Below, piece after piece: positions 58,734 to 64,000 of a stretch of 64,000 bases of DNA. Made by a program: the position numbers and the translations under genes. The notes under the pieces were generated by a model, which was not told the origin of the DNA, did no database searches, and saw only the letters and a list, made by a program, of their open reading frames with translations. Origin of the DNA: Burkholderia sp. (GTDB taxonomy: Bacteria; Pseudomonadota; Gammaproteobacteria; Burkholderiales; Burkholderiaceae); assembly GCA_031253835.1 (NCBI GenBank), contig JAIRVP010000035.1, forward strand, positions 1 to 64,000, written 5' to 3'. Every line of letters starts with the position of its first letter. The stretch's first letter is position 1.

Positions 58734-58770
58734 GTGGCTGGAGCGTTCAGTTATCAAGGACGTTGCAGGA

Positions 58771-59640
58771 TCAGGCGTTCAGGTCGATCTCGCCTTCGAA
58801 CACGGTTGCGGCGGGGCCGGCCATCATCAGCGCGGCGGCTTCGTCGCGCGCGCCGTCCCAGCCGATCGTCAGCGTGCCGCCGTGCGTGTGCACGGTCACG
58901 GGCGAATCGAGCAGGCCGCGGCGGATGCCGGCCGCGACCGCCGCACACGCGCCCGTGCCGCACGCGAGCGTCTCGCCCGCGCCGCGCTCGTACACGCGCA
59001 GCTTCACTTCGTTGCGCGACACGATCTGCATGAAGCCGGCGTTCACGCGCTGCGGGAAGCGGGCATGGCGTTCGATCAGCGGGCCTTCTTCCAGCACCGG
59101 ATACGCCTCGGTATCGTCGACGACCTGCACCGCGTGCGGATTGCCCATCGACACCGTCGAGATCCAGCGCGTCGCACCGCCGACGTCGAGCGGCCACAGC
59201 GTGTCGCGGCCTTCGTGGCGGCCGTCGAGGCCCGATGCGTCGAACGGCACCTGCGCCGGCGCGAACACGGGCGCACCCATGTCGACGACGACTTCGCCGT
59301 TGTCCTGCAGCGTCAGCGTGATCAGGCCCTTCATGACCTGCACGCGCACGCTGCGCTTGTCGGTCAGGCCGCGGTCGCTGACGAACTTCACGAAGCAGCG
59401 CGCGCCGTTGCCGCAGTGTTCGACCTCGCCGCCGTCGCAATTGAAGATCCGGTACTTGAAATCCGCGCCGTCGACGGTCGGTTTCTCGACGAGCAGCAAC
59501 TGGTCGGCGCCGATGCCGAAGTGGCGGTTGGCGAGTGCGCGCACCTGCGCTTCGGTGAGCGGCGGCAACGCGCGCGAATAGCCGTCGAGCACGACGAAGT
59601 CGTTGCCCGCGCCGTGCATCTTGGTGAACGAGAGTTTCAC
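58771..59640 (-). CDS. dapF: Diaminopimelate epimerase
   Basis: This 289-residue enzyme converts LL- to meso-diaminopimelate for lysine and peptidoglycan. The catalytic Cys pair is Cys76 in [11 protein letters not shown] and the Cys in [11 protein letters not shown]. The start is GTG at 59640, directly before [14 protein letters not shown]; an upstream ATG is out of frame. It heads dapF-DUF484-xerC. Confidence 0.96.
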   Translation of the reverse strand: MKLSFTKMHGAGNDFVVLDGYSRALPPLTEAQVRALANRHFGIGADQLLLVEKPTVDGADFKYRIFNCDGGEVEHCGNGARCFVKFVSDRGLTDKRSVRVQVMKGLITLTLQDNGEVVVDMGAPVFAPAQVPFDASGLDGRHEGRDTLWPLDVGGATRWISTVSMGNPHAVQVVDDTEAYPVLEEGPLIERHARFPQRVNAGFMQIVSRNEVKLRVYERGAGETLACGTGACAAVAAGIRRGLLDSPVTVHTHGGTLTIGWDGARDEAAALMMAGPAATVFEGEIDLNA

Positions 59641-60057
59641 TGGGTCCGGAATTCCATGACGAACAAGGCGGTCGGCACGGCGTGAACGGCCGGCGGCCAT
59701 GCCGGGCGGCTTCGTTCGTCGTGCAGATCTCAACCGCAAATGATACATGCAGCCGACTGGGGCGTCCTGCGCGGGGGCGGTGCTTCGAGGCGCTTCGGGC
59801 AGGCCGGGCGGGCGGCATCTGTCGATTGGTCGACTGGTCGGGTACGTGGCGAGCGGACAAATTGGCGGTGTGTAGCGGGCGCAGCCGCAGCGGAGGCGGG
59901 GCTGGCGATGCGCGCCCGATGCACGACGAAGGGATGGGGCGACCTGGGCGAGCGTTTTCGTACGGGTCAAATTGACAACGAAATCAGGTGATTCGTATAG
60001 TCTGGCTATACACATTCGGGCCGTGCTGTCGACGTCGCGCTCGAGTGTGGGAGGTCC
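59641..60057. other. Intergenic region between dapF and higB
   Basis: This 417-bp divergent gap has the dapF upstream region on the left and the higBA promoter-operator on the right. Short frames in the middle lack homology. Confidence 0.6.
59972..60011 (+). promoter_or_regulatory. higBA promoter with overlapping palindromic operator
   Basis: A consensus -35 TTGACA (59972-59977) lies 18 bp from TATAGT (59996-60001). The inverted repeat GTATAG (59995-60000) and CTATAC (60006-60011) overlaps the -10. Binding of HigA there would block polymerase, the standard autoregulation of this family. Confidence 0.75.
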
Positions 60058-60354
60058 ATGAGCAAGTCATGGGCACACAAGGGACTGGAAGCGTTTTTCG
60101 TCACCGGGAGCAAGGCGGGCATTCGGCCCGATCATGCGCCCAGGCTGCGGCGCATGCTGGCGCGTCTCGATGTCGCCGGCGCGCCACATGACATGAATGT
60201 GCCCGGCTGGCGCTTTCACGGCCTCGCCGGCGGGCTGCACGGCCATTGCGCAGTCGGCGTCAATGGCAACGGGCGGCTGACATTCCGGCTCGAGGGCCCC
60301 GATGTCGTTCCGGTCGATTACCAGGACCACCACGGAGGTGATATCAAGCGATGA
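60058..60354 (+). CDS. higB: HigB family toxin (RelE superfamily)
   Basis: This 98-residue predicted ribosome-dependent mRNA endonuclease matches the plasmid-maintenance killer protein family: [17 protein letters not shown] at the start, PGWRFHGL in the middle and [11 protein letters not shown] with VDYQDHH at the end. The toxin gene precedes the antitoxin gene, the hallmark order of higBA, and the two overlap as ATGA. Confidence 0.9.
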   Translation: MSKSWAHKGLEAFFVTGSKAGIRPDHAPRLRRMLARLDVAGAPHDMNVPGWRFHGLAGGLHGHCAVGVNGNGRLTFRLEGPDVVPVDYQDHHGGDIKR

Positions 60355-60653
60355 CCCGTATCTTCGGTCCGCCTCATCCGGGCGAAACGCTGCGCGACGA
60401 CGTGCTGCCGGCGCTGGGCCTGACCGTCACCGAGGCCGCGTCGCAGCTCGGCGTGACACGTGCCGCGCTGTCGCGGATCCTGCACGGCCATGCCGGCATC
60501 TCGCCGGAAATGGCGCTGCGCCTCGAAGCATGGCTCGGTGAGGAAAGCGGGGGAAGGGCCGATCTGTGGCTCGCGCAGCAGTCGGCCTACGATCTGTGGC
60601 GGGCGCGCGCAAAGGGTGCGCCGAAGGTGGCGAGAGCGCAGGCGCGCGCATGA
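60351..60653 (+). CDS. higA: HigA family antitoxin
   Basis: This 100-residue XRE-fold protein has PPHPGETLRDDVLPALGLTV at the start, a classic HigA opening, and a helix-turn-helix (about 28-50, EAASQLGVTRAALSRILHG). It should bind HigB and the palindrome overlapping the promoter. Its start overlaps the higB stop. Confidence 0.92.
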   Translation: MTRIFGPPHPGETLRDDVLPALGLTVTEAASQLGVTRAALSRILHGHAGISPEMALRLEAWLGEESGGRADLWLAQQSAYDLWRARAKGAPKVARAQARA

Positions 60654-60683
60654 CGGCGCACCTGCGAATGTCTCGCGGCGGGG

Positions 60684-61568
60684 TCAGTACAGGCTCGGCT
60701 CGCCGGGCGGGCGCGTCTTGAAGCGCTTGTGGACCCAGTAGTACTGCTCGGGCATCAGCGGGATCTGTTCCTCGAGGAACGCGTTCATCCGCCGCGCGTC
60801 GAGATCGTCGTCGCCGGTCGGGTAGTTTGCCCACGGCTTGAACACCTTCAGCCGGTAGCCCTTGTAGTTCGGCAGCACCTCGCCGATAAAAGGCAGAACC
60901 TGCGCGTGGCCCGTCTTGGCGAACCGGCCGACGGCCGTCAGCGTGCAGGCCGGCACGCCGAAGAAGGGCACGAACGTCGAGTTGCGCAGCCCGTAGTCCA
61001 TGTCGGCGCCGAGCATCACCGGCTTGCGGTCGCGCAGCCAGCGCAGCACGGTGCGCGCGCTGTCGGCCCGGCTCGCGAGCTCCGCGCCGAAGCGGCTGCG
61101 GCCGGCTTTGGCCGCGGCTTCGATTTCCGGGCTCTTCATCGGCGTGTAGAGCGAGCCGCACGTCCGGCCGAGCGCGAGATTGATCGCCATCGAACCGGCC
61201 TCGATGCCGACGAAATGGAACCCGAGCAGCAGCGTCGGCGGCATGTCCGGATCGGTGAGATCGACCTCGCTCTCGACCGTGAACAGCTTGCGGTAGGCCG
61301 CTTCCGACGCGAACCACTGGTAGCTGCGCTCGACGTAGCTGCGGATCGCATGGCGGAAATGCTTCCCCGCCACTTCCTCGCGCCGCGCGGCGCTCCAGTC
61401 CGGGAAGCAGAGTTTCAGATTGGTGTGTACGATGCGCTTTCGCCGGCTGGGGATCTGGTACAGCAGCCAGCCGAGACCATCGCCGAACCGTGCGGTCAAG
61501 CCGTACGGCAGCAGGGCGAGCAGTTTCAGCAAGCCGATGGCGAGGTGCGTGCCTAGACGACCTAGCAT
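60684..61568 (-). CDS. LpxL/HtrB-family lipid A acyltransferase
   Basis: This 294-residue inner-membrane acyltransferase adds a secondary acyl chain to Kdo-lipid A or a related lipid. There is an N-terminal membrane helix (about 5-24). The catalytic H118-x4-E123 lies in GFHFVGIEAG, and LGADMDYGLRNSTFVPFFG follows. The ATG at 61568 (MLGRLGTHLA) gives family length. It is divergent from metK. The acyl donor and exact lipid are unknown. Confidence 0.88.
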   Translation of the reverse strand: MLGRLGTHLAIGLLKLLALLPYGLTARFGDGLGWLLYQIPSRRKRIVHTNLKLCFPDWSAARREEVAGKHFRHAIRSYVERSYQWFASEAAYRKLFTVESEVDLTDPDMPPTLLLGFHFVGIEAGSMAINLALGRTCGSLYTPMKSPEIEAAAKAGRSRFGAELASRADSARTVLRWLRDRKPVMLGADMDYGLRNSTFVPFFGVPACTLTAVGRFAKTGHAQVLPFIGEVLPNYKGYRLKVFKPWANYPTGDDDLDARRMNAFLEEQIPLMPEQYYWVHKRFKTRPPGEPSLY

Positions 61569-61650
61569 GCGAAACCTCCATGGGACCGGCTGGCCGGCAG
61601 GTCGAGAACAGGGTGGCAAGACAGCGGAAAATGCAGCACGGGCGGCGCTC

Positions 61651-61678
61651 TGTGACAATTCAGGAAAGCCGCTATAAT
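61651..61678 (+). promoter_or_regulatory. Promoter of metK
   Basis: A perfect TATAAT at 61673-61678 lies 16 bp after TGTGAC (61651-61656), a partial -35. Transcription near 61685 gives a leader of about 150 nt before the metK GTG. Confidence 0.65.
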
Positions 61679-61681
61679 ACG

Positions 61682-61720
61682 GGCTTCGCCGAGTTAACTG
61701 ACAACTTGCGGGGCGAAGCC
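61682..61720 (+). promoter_or_regulatory. Hairpin at the 5' end of the metK leader
   Basis: GGCTTCGCC (61682-61690) pairs perfectly with GGCGAAGCC (61712-61720). The 21-nt loop contains a further AGTT/AACT pairing. It starts at the predicted transcript end. A regulatory role, perhaps SAM-responsive, is plausible but I match it to no known riboswitch. Confidence 0.5.
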
Positions 61721-61833
61721 GGCTGGTGCGACATGCGCTGCCCGGTCCTGGTAATCCGCTAAAGCGTCGCCGCTTCAGGCCCAACGAAGCTGGCTACGTG
61801 AAACCACCCGTAACCACACAGGAGCCTGAAAAA

Positions 61834-63021
61834 GTGGCAAACGATTATTTCTTCACGTCCGAATCCGTCTCCGAAGGCCATCCGGACAAAGTCGCCGACC
61901 AAATCTCGGACGCGATTCTCGACGCCATCCTCGAGCAGGACAAATATTCCCGCGTGGCGGCTGAAACGCTGTGCAACACGGGTCTCGTCGTGCTGGCCGG
62001 TGAAATCACCACGACGGCCAACATCGATTACATCCAGATCGCGCGCGACACCATCAAGCGCATCGGCTACGACAACACCGACTACGGCATCGACTACAAG
62101 GGTTGCGCGGTGCTCGTCGCGTACGACAAGCAGTCGCCGGACATCGCGCAGGGCGTCGATCGTGCACACGACGACAACCTCGACCAAGGCGCGGGCGACC
62201 AGGGCCTGATGTTCGGCTATGCGTGCGACGAAACGCCGGAACTGATGCCGCTGCCGATCCACCTGTCGCACCGCCTCGTCGAGCGCCAGGCCAGCCTGCG
62301 CCGCGACGGCCGCCTGCAATGGCTGCGCCCGGACGCGAAGTCGCAGGTCACGATCCGCTACGTCGACGGCAAGCCCGATTCGATCGACACCGTCGTGCTG
62401 TCGACGCAGCACGCACCGGACATCGAGCTGCCGGCGCTGCGCGAAGCCGTGATCGAGGAAATCATCAAGCCGACGCTGCCGGCCGACCTGATCAAGGGCG
62501 ACATCAAGTTCCTCGTGAACCCGACCGGCCGGTTCGTGATCGGCGGCCCGCAGGGCGATTGCGGCCTGACCGGCCGCAAGATCATCGTCGACACGTACGG
62601 CGGTGCCGCACCGCACGGCGGCGGCGCGTTCTCGGGCAAGGATCCGTCGAAGGTCGACCGTTCGGCTGCTTATGCCGGCCGTTACGTCGCGAAGAACATC
62701 GTCGCCGCCGGCCTCGCGTCGCGCGCGCTGATCCAGGTGTCGTACGCGATCGGCGTCGCCGAGCCGACCTCGGTGATGGTCAACACGTTTGGCACGGGCC
62801 GCGTGCCGGATGCGGTGATCACGAAGCTCGTGCGCGAGCATTTCGACCTGCGTCCGAAGGGCATCATCAAGATGCTCGACCTGCTGCGTCCGATCTACGA
62901 AAAGACCGCTGCCTACGGCCACTTCGGCCGCGAAGAGCCGGAATTCTCGTGGGAAGCGACCGACAAGGCACTCGCACTGGCCGAAGCGGCCGGCGTCGAG
63001 CCGACGGCACGCGTCGCGTAA
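61834..63021 (+). CDS. metK: S-adenosylmethionine synthetase
   Basis: This 395-residue enzyme makes SAM from methionine and ATP. It has [30 protein letters not shown] and [20 protein letters not shown] chose GTG at 61834 ([12 protein letters not shown]), with AGGAG 9 bp upstream; a GTG at 61726 in the leader is rejected. It has its own promoter, a structured leader and a strong terminator. Confidence 0.97.
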   Translation: MANDYFFTSESVSEGHPDKVADQISDAILDAILEQDKYSRVAAETLCNTGLVVLAGEITTTANIDYIQIARDTIKRIGYDNTDYGIDYKGCAVLVAYDKQSPDIAQGVDRAHDDNLDQGAGDQGLMFGYACDETPELMPLPIHLSHRLVERQASLRRDGRLQWLRPDAKSQVTIRYVDGKPDSIDTVVLSTQHAPDIELPALREAVIEEIIKPTLPADLIKGDIKFLVNPTGRFVIGGPQGDCGLTGRKIIVDTYGGAAPHGGGAFSGKDPSKVDRSAAYAGRYVAKNIVAAGLASRALIQVSYAIGVAEPTSVMVNTFGTGRVPDAVITKLVREHFDLRPKGIIKMLDLLRPIYEKTAAYGHFGREEPEFSWEATDKALALAEAAGVEPTARVA

Positions 63022-63040
63022 GCGTCGTTCGCCCGCAAAG

Positions 63041-63066
63041 AAAAACCCCGGCTTGCCGGGGTTTTT
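63041..63066 (+). terminator. Terminator after metK
   Basis: AAAAACCCCGG (63041-63051) pairs with CCGGGGTTTTT (63056-63066), ending in a T7 run. Confidence 0.93.
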
Positions 63067-63130
63067 TTATGGGTTCCGATCGCCGGCGCAACGGCGGCGA
63101 TCATTGCGGGTCGTGCCCGCCGGCGCTCGT

Positions 63131-63472
63131 TCAGCGTGCGCCGAACCCGAACCAGCCGTTGCTGGCCGCGAGGCGGCGCGGGCGGTTGACGCGACGCTGC
63201 GGGCCGATCGCACGGCGCAGCGCGAGCGCGCGCAGCGACGACGGCTTCTGCAGCAGCGAGCGCAGGCCGGCGCGGCGTGCGAACGCCTGCGCGCTCATCA
63301 TCGAGAAAAATGCGTGGAACCACGCACGGATACCGTCCAGCCGGCTATGTGCGGGCGTACGCTCGGCCAGCGCCTGCGTGCGGGCGCGATGATGGCGCAG
63401 CGAGCGGGCGGGAGCGGACGGCGCGACGCGCTTCGCAGCGCGGCTGAGACGGGAAGTCAGACGGAATGGCAT
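63131..63472 (-). CDS. Small basic hypothetical protein
   Basis: This is a frame for a 113-residue, strongly Arg-rich protein (MPFRLTSRLSRAAKR at the start, ASNGWFGFGAR at the end) with a hydrophobic stretch AWFHAFFSMMSAQAFA in the middle. I do not recognise it. The basic N-terminus could be an import or membrane-association signal. There is no strong ribosome site. It lies convergent to metK beyond the terminator. Confidence 0.45.
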   Translation of the reverse strand: MPFRLTSRLSRAAKRVAPSAPARSLRHHRARTQALAERTPAHSRLDGIRAWFHAFFSMMSAQAFARRAGLRSLLQKPSSLRALALRRAIGPQRRVNRPRRLAASNGWFGFGAR

Positions 63473-63824
63473 GTGAACGATGCTTCGCTTGTATGGATGG
63501 CGCCCTTGGGAGCGCACTGGTATGAACGGCCTCGGATGGCGCAACGGATCTTACCGAAACTCGCTGCGCGCCGCGCCCGCCAGAATTGACAGGCCGCGAC
63601 AGGCTACAGGGGATTCATGACGGGCAAAAGTCGCGATAAACCCTTGTGCCACAAGGCGTGTGCCGCATACCGCCTGTCGGTGAGGCCAGCGCCGCGCCGC
63701 ACAGTTCCCTTGAGCCAGATCAAATCGGCGATTGGCATGCCCCTGCGCACGACAATGGTGCTGTTCGCGGCATCCGGCGCCGATTTACAATCGTCACATT
63801 CACACAATAAACGTCTGGCATCCC
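63473..63824. other. Intergenic region before the dioxygenase-like gene
   Basis: About 350 bp contain a TACAAT -10-like box at 63786-63791 near the next gene's start. Open frames across it on both strands lack any recognisable domain. Confidence 0.45.
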
Positions 63825-64000
63825 ATGTCGTCTCCATTGCAGTCGGAATCGATCCGCGCGCAAGTCGCGGAATTGCGCGAGCGCGGCTTCGTCGTCGCGC
63901 GTGGCCTGGTCGGCGAGCAGCAGTGCGCGACGCTCAGGCAGATCGCGGAGCGCCAGTTGCGTGAGGCCGCCGAGCCGATCGAATTCGAGGCCGACCTGCG
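63825..64000 (+). CDS. Phytanoyl-CoA dioxygenase family protein, 5' part
   Basis: From ATG 63825 the frame stays open to the end of the window, giving 58 residues (MSSPLQSESIRAQVAELRERG...). The segment ELRERGFVVARGLVG with a following helix resembles the N-terminus of phytanoyl-CoA dioxygenase-like Fe(II)/2-oxoglutarate enzymes. The metal ligands would lie beyond the window, so the call is tentative. Confidence 0.6.
   Translation, partial: MSSPLQSESIRAQVAELRERGFVVARGLVGEQQCATLRQIAERQLREAAEPIEFEADL

Overview
The window is high-GC proteobacterial chromosome, almost certainly from Burkholderia sensu stricto, probably the B. cepacia complex, and from the main chromosome. The gene order (rsmB-DUF4390-ntrY-ntrX, mreBCD-mrdA-rodA, gatCAB, metX-metW, argB-slmA, hslVU-dksA), the GC-rich third codon positions and the Burkholderia-type QueE cluster motif all point that way. 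I see about 65 protein genes, two tRNAs and many factor-independent terminators, and no prophage, insertion sequence or CRISPR array. The only accessory-looking locus is a small higBA toxin-antitoxin pair.

Layout. 1-3 kb: the end of a phosphonoacetaldehyde-type aldehyde dehydrogenase, then a three-gene polar amino acid ABC transporter. 3-10 kb: an alpha/beta hydrolase divergent from a CGNR zinc-finger regulator, a DUF3592 membrane protein, tRNA-Lys, a hotdog thioesterase with a patatin-like protein, and a D-2-hydroxyacid dehydrogenase divergent from a LysR regulator. 10-19.6 kb: topoisomerase III, a thioredoxin-like protein, dprA divergent from def-fmt, a LysE exporter, htpX and rsmB. 19.6-23.4 kb: DUF4390, an NtrY-type kinase, a short NtrX-like regulator and tRNA-Phe. 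23.7-27.5 kb: the preQ0 genes queC, queE and queD, an HpcH/HpaI aldolase and a Sel1-repeat protein. 27.6-34.1 kb: the cell-shape cluster rodA, mrdA, mreD, mreC and mreB on the minus strand, with a large nested inverted repeat between mreB and mreC. 34.5-39.6 kb: gatCAB, a PPK2 kinase and exonuclease III. 39.7-44.4 kb: an alcohol dehydrogenase divergent from an AraC regulator, an M48-like protein lacking the catalytic Glu, and AmpG. 44.5-48.9 kb: metW-metX, then argB, a HAD nucleotidase and slmA. 49-53.4 kb: a CWC-type Cys-rich protein, the RegB/RegA-type redox two-component system, and hslV-hslU. 53.6-59.6 kb: a DksA with most zinc-finger Cys lost, a His-rich COG0523 GTPase, an RlmI-like methyltransferase, and dapF-DUF484-xerC. 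60-64 kb: higBA, an LpxL-type acyltransferase, metK with a structured leader, a small basic protein, and the start of a phytanoyl-CoA dioxygenase-like gene.

Functional themes are cell-wall synthesis and recycling (mre/mrd, AmpG, dapF), translation and tRNA quality (gatCAB, def, fmt, rsmB, queuosine genes, two tRNAs), methionine and SAM supply (metX, metW, metK) and stress or redox control (RegBA, NtrYX, HtpX, HslVU, DksA). The least ordinary signals are the mreB-mreC nested repeat, the E-to-G change in the M48 motif, and the pairing of a nearly Cys-free DksA with a probable zinc metallochaperone.
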